Assembly (NCBI RefSeq): GCF_000275865.1 | Contig: NZ_CM001555.1 | Span: 827,706-891,705, forward strand | Length of the DNA stretch: 64,000 bases | Source of the DNA: Methanofollis liminatans DSM 4140 | Lineage (GTDB): Archaea > Halobacteriota > Methanomicrobia > Methanomicrobiales > Methanofollaceae | Direction of reading: 5' to 3' | Part shown: one piece after another, positions 9,139-17,862 of the stretch | How the letters are laid out: each line of letters opens with the position of its first letter | How positions within the stretch are numbered: position 1 is the first letter of the stretch | Program-made: the position numbers and the translations under genes | Notes under the pieces: generated by a model | Database searches by the model: none | The model's input: the letters and a program-made list of their open reading frames with translations, nothing else | What the model was told of the DNA's origin: nothing

Positions 9139-9529
9139 CGAGATATTCAGGAGCATCGCGAAGATCCTTGAAGACGTCCTCGGCGAGAACGGGGAGCCGC
9201 CCAGGATCATCGGGTGCACGATCATCGCCTCAGGCGGTTCTCCTGGCCGCGCCCCCGGACAGGACGATGCCGGCCCGGATTTCTCGTACGAACTGACCGA
9301 GAGCGAACGGTGCGTCTATATCACGGCCCGGGTGCCGCCGGCCTGCGAGGGGCGGGCGTCGGTGGCCTTCGGGCCTCAGGCTGTCACCGTTACGATGGGC
9401 GAGCGTCAGGTGACGATCGATCTCGACGACGAGATCGATCCCGGGCAGAGTTCGGTCTCGGTGAACCATGGCGTGCTCGATGTCGTGTGCGTGAAACTAC
9501 CGCGAGAGGGGCCTGTCTCCTCTCTCTGA
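9119..9529 (+). CDS. Hsp20/alpha-crystallin family small heat-shock protein
   Basis: This protein of about 136 residues has a variable N-terminal region (residues 1-55) and a C-terminal beta-sandwich of alpha-crystallin type (DFSYELTESERCVYITARVP through SVSVNHGVLDVVCVKLP). It would hold unfolding proteins during heat stress. The usual A-x-x-x-n-G-v-L motif appears as VNHGVLDV. The ATG at 9119 lies within the 3' end of the regulator gene, so translation is coupled; a GTG at 9110 is less likely. A hairpin terminator overlaps its stop. Confidence 0.85.
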   Translation: MPNNPYDEIFRSIAKILEDVLGENGEPPRIIGCTIIASGGSPGRAPGQDDAGPDFSYELTESERCVYITARVPPACEGRASVAFGPQAVTVTMGERQVTIDLDDEIDPGQSSVSVNHGVLDVVCVKLPREGPVSSL

Positions 9530-9544
9530 GGAGACATCTTTTTT
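9515..9544 (+). terminator. Hairpin plus T-run terminator after hsp20
   Basis: GTCTCCTC (9515-9522) pairs perfectly with GAGGAGAC (9528-9535) around a 5-nt loop and is followed by six T residues (9539-9544). It separates hsp20 from the convergent epimerase gene. The stop codon lies inside the hairpin. Confidence 0.75.
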
Positions 9545-9592
9545 GCAGGCTTGCACCGCTCCTTCTTCCGTGAAAAAAAGTGCTGTTCCTGC

Positions 9593-10528
9593 TCAGGCAC
9601 TGCGGGGGTTCTCCGCCCCTTCTTCGATCCAGCGCATCGTTTCTGCGAGGCCTTCCTGGATTGTAAATTCCGGCCTCCAGCCGAGCACCTCGCGAGCTCG
9701 CGAGATCTCGGCAAGCGAGTGACGGATGTCGCCGCCCCTTGGCGGGCCGTAGCGTATCGCCACCTCCTGTCCGGCCGCCTGCATCATGCTCCTGGCAAGG
9801 GTGTTCAGGTCGGTCTGCTCGCCGCGGGCGATGTTGAAGACCCCTTCTGCGTCTGAGGCCATCGCACGCAGGTTCGCCTGCACGACGTCCCTGACATAGA
9901 CGAAGTCCCTGGTCTGGCCGCCATCGCCGTGGATGGCGATCGGATCCCCGTTCAGGATCCGGGAGGCGAAGATCGAGATCACGCCCGAGTAAGGCGAGGA
10001 GGGGTCCTGTCTGGGGCCGAAGACGTTGAAGTAGCGGAGGCAGACGGTCGAAAGTCCGTAAAGCCTCGAAAAGACGGCGGCGTAATGCTCGTCCGAGAGT
10101 TTCTGGGCGGCGTAGGGCGAGAGGAGGTCGGGCGCCATCTCCTCCCTCTTCGGGAGTTCGGGGTTTTCGCCGTAGACTGCGGCGGACGAGGCCATCACGA
10201 CCTTTCGCACGCCGCAGTCCCTCGCTGCGATGAGGACGTTGAGGGTGCCGGTCAGGTTTACCGCGTGCGTTGCAAGGGGGTCTTCGACCGATCGCGGCAC
10301 CGAGGCGATCGCTGCCTGGTGGAAGACGCCGTCGGCTCCGGCGAAGGTCTCCTGCAGGAGGGGGAGGTCGGTGATGCTCCCTTCGACGAACTCGCAGTCG
10401 ATGCCCGTGAGGTTCTCGCAGTGCCCGGACGAGAGGTCGTCGATGACGACGACCTCGTGCTCTCCTGAGAGCACCTCGGCGATATGGGAGCCGATGAATC
10501 CGGCTCCGCCGGTGACGATGTAGCGCAT
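9593..10528 (-). CDS. NAD-dependent nucleotide-sugar epimerase/dehydratase
   Basis: This is an extended short-chain dehydrogenase acting on NDP-sugars, most similar in layout to UDP-glucose/UDP-GlcNAc 4-epimerase. The Rossmann motif TGGAGFIGSH is at residues 6-15, a catalytic serine stretch VVMASSAAVYGENP follows, and the YxxxK pair is in SPYAAQKLSDEHY. The 311 residues match the family. It would supply sugars such as UDP-Gal or UDP-GalNAc for the adjoining glycan locus. It is GC-rich like the housekeeping genes, unlike the next genes of the locus, and is convergent with hsp20. Confidence 0.88.
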   Translation of the reverse strand: MRYIVTGGAGFIGSHIAEVLSGEHEVVVIDDLSSGHCENLTGIDCEFVEGSITDLPLLQETFAGADGVFHQAAIASVPRSVEDPLATHAVNLTGTLNVLIAARDCGVRKVVMASSAAVYGENPELPKREEMAPDLLSPYAAQKLSDEHYAAVFSRLYGLSTVCLRYFNVFGPRQDPSSPYSGVISIFASRILNGDPIAIHGDGGQTRDFVYVRDVVQANLRAMASDAEGVFNIARGEQTDLNTLARSMMQAAGQEVAIRYGPPRGGDIRHSLAEISRAREVLGWRPEFTIQEGLAETMRWIEEGAENPRSA

Positions 10529-11151
10529 GGGAATGGGTGAATAGTGGAGGGGGGATGGAGATATGCCTGTCGATTGATGGGTGAAGACGATTGTTAAGGA
10601 TACATTTTTTTATTATGGTGGGTGTGGCTCTTCTGGCGTTTTTTTCTAGATTAGTGCTGGATCTCTTCAAGGCAGGAGAGACTCTGGCGGATTTTCCTGT
10701 TGTCCGTGTCCGGTCGGTGTCTAACCGATGCCTGCCCCCCCTCACCAGATTAATATAAAATGAACATTATTCTCTGTGTATTAATGGAGGTATGCTCACC
10801 TGTTGTATCGCCCATTCGGGTATCAATTGTCCACCGGATCCCCGTCGTACATGGAAGAATATAGGGGGGCAAATATAGTGGATAATAGGGTCCATCGTTT
10901 TCCTGACCATATGATCTCAGAGGATCTTTCATATTCTTAAGGGGCAGGACGTTGCAGATCCAGGCGCACCGGAGTTTTGCCGTTCAATGATCTCATGGGA
11001 TGTACGATGCAGATGTATAACATTCTCCGGCAGAATGCTGAGATTTTCTTCACCTGCCGGGAAGAGTACGGTGAATCTGTAACAGCCAACCAAAATCATG
11101 GATTAAAAAAATTCCTTACTGCTGCACAAACGGGGGGTTGAAGAGATCAGC
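10529..11151. other. 623-bp intergenic region at the left edge of the glycan island
   Basis: I see no convincing gene. It is markedly AT-richer than the sequence to its left and contains TATA-like stretches, such as ATTAATATAAAA near 10751, for divergent transcription. A 60-codon minus-strand frame (10750-10932) has no recognisable features and no good start context. Confidence 0.5.
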
Positions 11152-12339
11152 ATGGTAAAAATATTAGCAACAGGTGTACAAATTGAAGAGAATTTTGGGG
11201 GTCCATCGATATTACATGGTCTTCAGGAAGTCCTGGCGGAACTCTATGGTAACGATTATGAATTAATTTATTATCAGATAACTCCATTCGACGGCTACGC
11301 GTCACGAGATTTTAACTTTAAAGTACGAACTGTACCACTCTCATTTAAAAATTTTAGTTTTTCTCTTCTGAGAAACAAGGAAATAAAAGAATTTATCCAA
11401 GATCTAAAATCTTCGGATATTATTGTAGATTTGTATGGAATTTGTTTTTCTGATAATTTAAACGCTCAGAAGTTTAGTTATTTGAAGTTTTTTTTAAATA
11501 CTCTCTATGCATTCAGGATTTTAGCCATTGCAAAACTTTTTCATAAAAAAACAGTTAAGAACACCTGTAGTTTTGGACCAATGAAAAAGAAATTAAACCA
11601 GAAGTCTGCAGCGTTTGCCTGTAAATATCTGTTCGATGTGGTGTCTGCAAGAGAGACGAAAAGTCGTGATGCTCTCATTTATGATGCAAAAGTAAAAAAA
11701 GAGATTATTTTATCGCCAGATATTGCAAATATGATGACATTCTCAAAGGATAAAATATCTGGTGAGAAAAAAGTAGGAATCTCTACCAGTCACCAGATAA
11801 TCCGGCAATGGAAAGGAGAAACAGGGTATATTGAATGTATAGTAAATTTATGCAGACATATTTCTCAGACATCTGGAATGCCGATTGTTTTAATTCCCAA
11901 TGAAATTCAGCCGTTATCTGATATGGATGATATTGTCGTGTCAAGGAAAATTCAAGATATATTAAAAAAAGAAGATATTCCTGTTGAAATCATCGATTCG
12001 GCCCATATGTCTAGTAAACAATTAAAAAACATCATCGCATCCTGTGAGGTCCTTATTGCAAGCAGATATCATTCATGTGTTGCTGCTTTGTCTTCTGGAG
12101 TTCCAACCCTTGTTGTTGGATGGCACTACAAATATGAAGAACTTCTCCACTGGTATGGTCAGGATGAATGGGGGATATCAGCTGACGAATGTACTTCAGA
12201 AAAACTGATTTCAACCTTTAATTCATTCTGGGAAAGCAGAGATAAATCTAAAAGTATAATTGTCGCCAAATATCCTGAAGTGAGAAAAGTGGTTCTTGAA
12301 ACCGGAAAAAGACTGTTCCAAAAAAACGGTGATGTATGA
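11152..12339 (+). CDS. Polysaccharide pyruvyl transferase family protein
   Basis: This 395-residue protein resembles the CsaB/WcaK/PssM family, which transfers pyruvate ketals from phosphoenolpyruvate to glycan residues. Supporting segments are the N-terminal GGPSILHGLQEVL, a central VSARETKSRDALI (family pattern v-a-R-d-x-x-S), a region around SPDIANMM, and the C-terminal ASRYHSCVAALSSGVPTLVV, where the R-x-H-x-x-x-x-A signature is clear. Codon use is AT-rich compared with flanking genes, suggesting transfer. It overlaps the next gene by 4 bp (ATGA), and these two families are commonly paired in glycan loci. Confidence 0.8.
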   Translation: MVKILATGVQIEENFGGPSILHGLQEVLAELYGNDYELIYYQITPFDGYASRDFNFKVRTVPLSFKNFSFSLLRNKEIKEFIQDLKSSDIIVDLYGICFSDNLNAQKFSYLKFFLNTLYAFRILAIAKLFHKKTVKNTCSFGPMKKKLNQKSAAFACKYLFDVVSARETKSRDALIYDAKVKKEIILSPDIANMMTFSKDKISGEKKVGISTSHQIIRQWKGETGYIECIVNLCRHISQTSGMPIVLIPNEIQPLSDMDDIVVSRKIQDILKKEDIPVEIIDSAHMSSKQLKNIIASCEVLIASRYHSCVAALSSGVPTLVVGWHYKYEELLHWYGQDEWGISADECTSEKLISTFNSFWESRDKSKSIIVAKYPEVRKVVLETGKRLFQKNGDV

Positions 12340-13637
12340 TAATAAATAACATCTCCAACATCTCAAGCAATGCACTTTGCACTGCCTGCGGGGCATGTGC
12401 CGGTATCTGTCCATCAAATGCAATTGAAATTGTTACAAACACTGCCGGATATCTTGCTGCAGTTATTAACACCAAATTGTGTATCGATTGCGGGAAGTGT
12501 GCGAAAATATGTCCAAGTAATCCAGAAAACAAACCTTCAATTGAGACAGATGACATTTTTCATGGGGTATGTCTTGCAGGATATGTGGGGTGTGCAAGTG
12601 ATAATATCATCAGACAAAGATCACAGAGTGGTGGAATTGTAACAGCATTGCTCTGCTATCTTTTCGAACAAAAAGAAATTGAAGGTGCAATAGTAAACAA
12701 TCTAAATCCGGAAACAAAAAGACCTCAAGCAGTTTTTGCATCATCAATGTCTGAGATAATTGAGGCAAGTGGATCATATTATGCCCAGTCATCTGTTGTT
12801 AAAACAATTCTTGAACATTCTGACAAAAAATCCGCAGCCGTTGTTCTGGGGTGCCAGGCTGAAAGTCTTCAATTGATTCGGGAAAAATATCCAAATATCA
12901 ATTTACCGACATATACCATTGGTCTGGTTTGTGCAGGCCAGTACAGCGGGGATATGATTGATGATTTAATTGAGCAAAGTGGATGTGATGGCGAAAAAAT
13001 ATCGGAATTCCGGTTCAGGGATAAACGTGTTGGCTGGCCTGGCGATGTTCATGTCAAAACTCCTAGTGGCGATTATTGGCTTCCAAAGGAAAGACGGCAT
13101 AGCTTAAAGCAGGTCTATGAACTGCATCGCTGTATGGTCTGTTACGACCAGATGAACATATTCTGTGATATTGTATGCGGGGATCCATGGGGTATTTCTC
13201 ATAAACAAAATCCTGAAGGGTATACGGTTGTTATTGCCAGAACAACGAAGGGAAAAAAAATCCTGGAATCTGCTGCTAAAGATGGAGCAGTTATACTCGA
13301 AGAACTATCGCCGGAAGACATTCTCCGTGGTCAGACCGTTGATGGAAGGCATAAAACGAAATTCTATAATGCCCGTGATATTTTCCGTGAGCATAAATGG
13401 TTGTTCCCATACCCGGATGATGATTTCAATAATATTCCATATGCCTCTGTGGAAAACAAAATTAAAATGCAAGGGGAATTAAATGAAAGATTAATATATA
13501 CGCGTGATCTGTATCTGACTCCAGATAGGGAAGAGTATCTCAGAAAAATTATATTGAAAAAGAAAGAGTTACAGGGAAATATTCTTCGGCACCTGAAAGA
13601 GAAGATCAAGCGTTTTGGAAGGGTTATTCTAAGGTAA
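12336..13637 (+). CDS. Coenzyme F420 hydrogenase/dehydrogenase beta-subunit family protein
   Basis: This 433-residue protein begins with a double [4Fe-4S] ferredoxin domain (CTACGACAGICP and CIDCGKCAKICP). It continues with the FrhB-type N- and C-terminal domains, including RSQSGGIVTALLCYLFE, VVLGCQAESLQLIREKYP, and a cysteine pair near HRCMVCYDQMN with CGDPWG. FrhB relatives move electrons to or from F420 or flavin. In polysaccharide clusters this subfamily usually sits beside pyruvyl transferases and is presumed to reduce or modify a glycan precursor; the actual substrate is unknown. It is translationally coupled to the gene before it. Confidence 0.85.
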   Translation: MIINNISNISSNALCTACGACAGICPSNAIEIVTNTAGYLAAVINTKLCIDCGKCAKICPSNPENKPSIETDDIFHGVCLAGYVGCASDNIIRQRSQSGGIVTALLCYLFEQKEIEGAIVNNLNPETKRPQAVFASSMSEIIEASGSYYAQSSVVKTILEHSDKKSAAVVLGCQAESLQLIREKYPNINLPTYTIGLVCAGQYSGDMIDDLIEQSGCDGEKISEFRFRDKRVGWPGDVHVKTPSGDYWLPKERRHSLKQVYELHRCMVCYDQMNIFCDIVCGDPWGISHKQNPEGYTVVIARTTKGKKILESAAKDGAVILEELSPEDILRGQTVDGRHKTKFYNARDIFREHKWLFPYPDDDFNNIPYASVENKIKMQGELNERLIYTRDLYLTPDREEYLRKIILKKKELQGNILRHLKEKIKRFGRVILR

Positions 13638-13671
13638 ATATCTTTTAAACGGTGTTCATTCCAATAAATCT

Positions 13672-15045
13672 TTAAATGTTTGTATTAATTGACGATGTAA
13701 AGTTAGATATTGCTTTTAAGTTTAGTCCAATCATAATAATATACATTATAACGATAATCAGTGAATAGGCAATAAGCGTTGTTAAAACATCCGCTCCAAG
13801 CACTTTGCACATGTAAAACCCGATAATTACCGCTAACGTACGAGTAATATCGAAGATGAGCTTCCAGTTGTTATACCCATATATATGCAAAAATGATGTC
13901 GGAGAGCAAACAAACGCCGCTATAACCATCAACGCCAGCGGCCAGCAATACCACCCTACTTCTGTCCATGCCTCTCCAAATATAATAGGAACAACAAAAG
14001 GAGCACATAATGCCGGGACACCTATCAGAGGAATACCAACCACTGTAAGATGTCGAAGCGTCTGTATGTAGAGTGTCCGAAGCTCCCGCGATTTCTCCCG
14101 CACCATCTTTGACGCTTCACCAAGGTACGCCTGCCCCATTGATCCAGATATGACATTGCCAGGTAGCACCACCAGTATATGGGCAAGTGCATAGAACCCT
14201 ACAACCTGTGAGTCATAGAGGGCCAGCAGCATAAGTGGTGGGAGTTGCAATGACATGGTGTTGATAATGGAGGCTGGGAAATTAAATACAGGAAAACTTT
14301 TGTACGTTTTTGCAACATTGATCATACCGTTAAGGGATATTGTTTTGAGGCTCTCCTGTTCCTTCCTCCACATGACGCGAGCAAGTGTACCAATTCCAGC
14401 GATCTGAGAGACGATATGGCCGATTATCAGCCCTGTAGTTCCAAAAGAGAGAATGCCGAGGAAGATTTTGCAGGTCGAACCTCCGGCACCTTGGTTAATC
14501 TTTGTATAGGTGATCCTCTTGTAATCCCTCCGCCGGATAGCCCAGTAATTCAAGATGTTATAGAGCCCCATTCCAAAGAAACCTGCAAGAAGAAACCAGA
14601 TATACTGCTCGATAGGACCTATATCAAAAATATAGATTAAAAGTTCTTTTCCAAAAAGGAGAGTGAGCGCAAAACCTGCTGTTGTAAGGCAGAGGAGCAT
14701 CAAGCACAAGCCAAAGAGATTTACTGCATCTTCATCTTCTTTTGGCAATGTATAGGCAAATTCGTACCGGAGAGTGGCGCCGATCCCGAAAATTGCCAAT
14801 AATGAAGAGTAAACTGCAAGAATTCCCAGATCAGATGGTGTGTAGAGGCGCGTGATGATCGGCATTGAGATGATGCCGATCACCTGGGCAACCGCGGTGC
14901 CGCTGCCGAGAATGAGTGCTCCTTTGTAGAGTGGATTATTCAAAATAAACACGATTGCTCGGGTGGCATATGTGTTTCTCTTCACGATTGGAATGAGATG
15001 GGAAAAGAAATTGGTTACTCCTCGTTCGTGCTGTTTGCCTGTCAT
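13672..15045 (-). CDS. Polysaccharide flippase (Wzx/RfbX-like)
   Basis: This 457-residue integral membrane protein has about 12-14 hydrophobic helices and a first conserved block, GSGTAVAQVIGIISMPIITR, followed by LYTPSDLGILAVYSS, typical of O-antigen/polysaccharide exporters of the MOP superfamily. A second similar pattern (LPPLMLLALYDSQVVGFYAL) lies mid-protein. It would flip a lipid-linked oligosaccharide across the membrane for S-layer or surface glycan assembly. It is transcribed against the FrhB-like gene on its 3' side (34-bp gap). Confidence 0.88.
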   Translation of the reverse strand: MTGKQHERGVTNFFSHLIPIVKRNTYATRAIVFILNNPLYKGALILGSGTAVAQVIGIISMPIITRLYTPSDLGILAVYSSLLAIFGIGATLRYEFAYTLPKEDEDAVNLFGLCLMLLCLTTAGFALTLLFGKELLIYIFDIGPIEQYIWFLLAGFFGMGLYNILNYWAIRRRDYKRITYTKINQGAGGSTCKIFLGILSFGTTGLIIGHIVSQIAGIGTLARVMWRKEQESLKTISLNGMINVAKTYKSFPVFNFPASIINTMSLQLPPLMLLALYDSQVVGFYALAHILVVLPGNVISGSMGQAYLGEASKMVREKSRELRTLYIQTLRHLTVVGIPLIGVPALCAPFVVPIIFGEAWTEVGWYCWPLALMVIAAFVCSPTSFLHIYGYNNWKLIFDITRTLAVIIGFYMCKVLGADVLTTLIAYSLIIVIMYIIMIGLNLKAISNFTSSINTNI

Positions 15046-15229
15046 TTACTCTTGGCTCATAGGCCCCTCAATGTGCCGGAAGTATGCTCTCTCATCGATT
15101 TTCATCTGGATGTGGACGATCTTGTTTCCATATAATTTTTTTTATCTCAAATGATTGCGGGATACTCTATCTTTACAGGATATCTGAGGTGTAACGTAGT
15201 TTGCTGAAATATTGGAGTGGCCCAATAGT

Positions 15230-15259
15230 ATTATAATTGGTTTAAATATATAATCGATT
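15230..15259 (+). promoter_or_regulatory. TATA region of the GT4 gene
   Basis: TTATAATTGG (15231-15240) lies about 25 bp before the ATG at 15260, implying a leaderless transcript. A further AT-only stretch (TTTAAATATATAAT) follows. Confidence 0.45.
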
Positions 15260-16480
15260 ATGAATATTCTTCTTTTAGACATCCACCCTCCAGAGGACAG
15301 CCGGATAAAACGGCATATCAGGTATCTGCTGGATGAGGGTTTTAACGTGTATAGCATCAACATCAATCGCCACTATAAGGATCTTGAAGAAGGGGCTTTT
15401 TCAAGAGCTGGAGAATCAGGTTACAGAAAAAACCTCTCTCCTGATCAGAAAGGAATGCTCAGAACGCTGCGCCACAACAGCTACCTCCTCTCCTCCAGCA
15501 TAACGAATGATATTTTTCATATGCTGCAGACGATGGGGATGAATCTCGATCTCTTTACCATCATACATGTTCATGATCCCTGTCTTCTCCCGGCAGCAAA
15601 AAAGTTAAAAAAGCGGTTTGAAGAGGCAAAAATTGTGTATGACCGGCACGAAGCATATGAGAAATATGATATGCCCATCCCGATTTTGGGGAGAAAAATC
15701 ACTCAGGTGCATCGATCTTTTGAAAAAATGGCTTCTCGCTCTGTAGATGGTGTTGTTACCATATCAGATGACTATGTGACCAGGTGCAGAGAATTTTTCC
15801 CGAATGCTATCGTGACCGCTGTTCCAAATTTTTCAAATTCGAATGATTATTCTTCAGAAGTCATTACATCAAAGATTTCCTGCTATGAAGCAGGTTCTGT
15901 TACAGATCTGGTCTATTTTGGCTCTTTAGGAAATGAACTGGATAGGGATATTGATCTCATCATGAGAATAGCAGAGGACACCCTCAGCCATTTTCAGAAT
16001 GTGAGGTTCTTCATGGGAGGCCATACAAATAATGAATTATTATTAATGCATTTTAACCGACTCTCTCAAGAGTATCCGGGTCGTTTCCAGTATCTGGGAT
16101 ACACCCCCAGATCTGATGTCGCTTCGATAACTCAGGGCGCACATATCGGTTTTTTCTTATTGCGGCCTGATGCCCTGTACTGGGTTAAATGCTCGCCCAA
16201 TAAAATCTTTGAATATCTTGCCTGCGGAGTGATCCCCGTAATCAGAGCAGATTGCTACTATTCAGATGATCTTGCTTCATGCTCGTTGATGTATGATAAA
16301 TCTGCACCGGATGAAAATATTATTCTTGGAGTACGGGAGTTGATCAGCAGGCCCGATCTGGTAAAAGGTATGATGGAAAGGGCGTTTAATTTGCATACAA
16401 AATTTTCATTTGAAAGCGTACAGGCACGGTATCTTCAATTATATCAGGGCCTTCAAGGTAATCTGAATGAGGGTGGTTAA
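15260..16480 (+). CDS. Glycosyltransferase, GT4-like
   Basis: This is a 406-residue GT-B-fold glycosyltransferase. The N-terminal domain opens MNILLLDIHPPEDSRI and contains IIHVHDPCLLPAAKKLKKRF and YDRHEAYEKY. The C-terminal domain carries SPNKIFEYLACGVIPVI, the donor-binding E-x7-E type region in which the glutamate of IFEYLACG is conserved. No membrane segments are seen. It would add a sugar to the cytoplasmic face of a lipid-linked glycan. Sugar specificity cannot be read from sequence. Composition is AT-rich like the rest of the island core. Confidence 0.85.
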   Translation: MNILLLDIHPPEDSRIKRHIRYLLDEGFNVYSININRHYKDLEEGAFSRAGESGYRKNLSPDQKGMLRTLRHNSYLLSSSITNDIFHMLQTMGMNLDLFTIIHVHDPCLLPAAKKLKKRFEEAKIVYDRHEAYEKYDMPIPILGRKITQVHRSFEKMASRSVDGVVTISDDYVTRCREFFPNAIVTAVPNFSNSNDYSSEVITSKISCYEAGSVTDLVYFGSLGNELDRDIDLIMRIAEDTLSHFQNVRFFMGGHTNNELLLMHFNRLSQEYPGRFQYLGYTPRSDVASITQGAHIGFFLLRPDALYWVKCSPNKIFEYLACGVIPVIRADCYYSDDLASCSLMYDKSAPDENIILGVRELISRPDLVKGMMERAFNLHTKFSFESVQARYLQLYQGLQGNLNEGG

Positions 16481-16557
16481 ATCTCTGTGCCTGAGAGTGC
16501 CCCTCATCCTCGTGCCATGAGAGGATCGATCTCCTGCACACATTCATCCTTCAAGGT

Positions 16558-16776
16558 GTGAGCGGGAACCTGGCCGTTGTGGTAGAATCGTTGAATGTTG
16601 GCCGGATGACGAGGAGCTACCATCGCCGCTGGGCCTGTGGACCCACCTCAGAGGAGGGAGGACGAAGCAGGGAGCCGCGCCCAACAGGCGCGTGGCAGTT
16701 CAACGAATCCCGGTCTCTGTTTCAGTTGGGTTCTGACCGGATCACCAACGCATATCTGGGGTGTGCACTACTCTGA
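16558..16776 (+). pseudogene. Probable remnant of an IS200/IS605-type TnpB gene
   Basis: A GC-rich patch between two AT-rich glycosyltransferase regions encodes a 72-residue frame whose start, NLAVVVESLNVGRMTRS, resembles the RuvC-II block of TnpB nucleases (V-E-D-L-N-V-x-x-M, here E-S-L). It then jumps to an Arg/Gly/Ser-rich tail beginning WACGPTSEEGG that resembles TnpB C-termini. RuvC-I, the zinc ribbon and RuvC-III are missing, so this would be an internally deleted relic. The remaining 16481-16855 sequence shows no other gene. The similarity is short and the call is tentative. Confidence 0.4.
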
Positions 16777-16800
16777 TCTCCCTCTCAGGATCCAGAGTAA

Positions 16801-16833
16801 TAATAATATTAATAATAATATATAATATTATTA
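16801..16833. repeat. AT-only inverted repeat upstream of GT2 gene
   Basis: TAATAATATTA (16801-16811) and TAATATTATTA (16823-16833) are perfect inverted copies around an 11-nt AT-only spacer. The tract contains TATA-like sequence and lies 22 bp before the chosen ATG, so it probably includes the promoter of the following gene. Confidence 0.7.
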
Positions 16834-16855
16834 ATATGTGGTGACAGGACTCGAC

Positions 16856-17821
16856 ATGGCAGATACTCCGGTGATATCTGTTGTTATACCTCTCTACAAC
16901 AAAGGGCCTTATATCTCCCGTGCCCTGGACTCTATCCTCAACCAGACATTCCAGGACTTTGAGGTGATCGTGGTGGACGATGGCTCCACCGACGAGGGTG
17001 CAGAGATTGTCAGGGGGTTTGACGACTCACGGATCCGGTTGATCCGGCAGGTGAACAGGGGGGTTTCGGCAGCGAGGAACACGGGGATTGAAACTGCCCG
17101 GGCTGAGCTGGTAGCATTTCTGGATGCAGATGATGCGTGGATGCCGGGGTTTCTGGAGACGATAATCTCTCTGAGGGAACACTATCCTGATGCCGGTCTC
17201 TATGGTACAGCATATGAGGTCCATTTCCCTGCCTCAATCGTGCAGAGGGCCTCTATGAGAGAGGAAGGAGAGAGAGTCCTGTCATCGTATTTTGGTGCAC
17301 TCGTTCATGCTGGATCCCCCCTGTTTAATTCATCCTCGTTTGCTGCTCCAAAAAATGTCCTTCTGGACGTGGGAGGTTATCCTCTTGATGTAAAATGGAA
17401 TGAAGATGGCGCATTGTGGGGGAAAATTGCACTTCGGTATCCTGTGGCCTACAGCCCGGACGTCTGCTCTGTTTATAACCAGTACTCTGCAAATAACTCC
17501 GTCGGGATCACCGAATATCTCGAGGATCCATTTCTTCAATATCTTTCTACGATCCCTGGAGATGAACTTTTGAGGCGTGGAGATGCAGAAGATCTGCTGG
17601 AGTACTGCGATCTGTCTCGACTTGTTGTTATATCACGCAATATCTATTCGGGCCATGGTGCGAGGGCGCGATCTGAACTGTCATCGGTGAAATCACCTCG
17701 CTACACCTGGACCAGATACAAACTTCAGGTTTTATCATATATTCCCCGATGTGGGATGCGTCTCATACGCAAGCACGCAAAAACGCTCTCCTACATCAAA
17801 AGGAAAATTATTCGCACGTGA
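16856..17821 (+). CDS. Glycosyltransferase family 2
   Basis: This inverting GT-A-fold enzyme has about 321 residues. The diagnostic N-terminus is VISVVIPLYNKGPYISRALD, then VIVVDDGSTDEGAEI, and the DxD metal motif in VAFLDADDAWMPG. A region SSFAAPKNVLLDVGGYP and a later WNEDGALWGKI carry the acceptor-side acidic residues. The C-terminus is basic and lacks obvious membrane helices. The ATG at 16856 has AGGAC and GGTGA upstream; GTG codons at 16838/16841 are alternatives. It probably works in the surface glycan pathway of this island. Confidence 0.9.
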   Translation: MADTPVISVVIPLYNKGPYISRALDSILNQTFQDFEVIVVDDGSTDEGAEIVRGFDDSRIRLIRQVNRGVSAARNTGIETARAELVAFLDADDAWMPGFLETIISLREHYPDAGLYGTAYEVHFPASIVQRASMREEGERVLSSYFGALVHAGSPLFNSSSFAAPKNVLLDVGGYPLDVKWNEDGALWGKIALRYPVAYSPDVCSVYNQYSANNSVGITEYLEDPFLQYLSTIPGDELLRRGDAEDLLEYCDLSRLVVISRNIYSGHGARARSELSSVKSPRYTWTRYKLQVLSYIPRCGMRLIRKHAKTLSYIKRKIIRT

Positions 17822-17862
17822 AAGTGTCGGCCAGAGATTATGCAGATCTCAGGACAATCGCA

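Noticed and set aside
10750-10932. 60-codon minus-strand open frame
   Set aside because: No similarity, no ribosome binding site, located in an AT-rich intergenic region.
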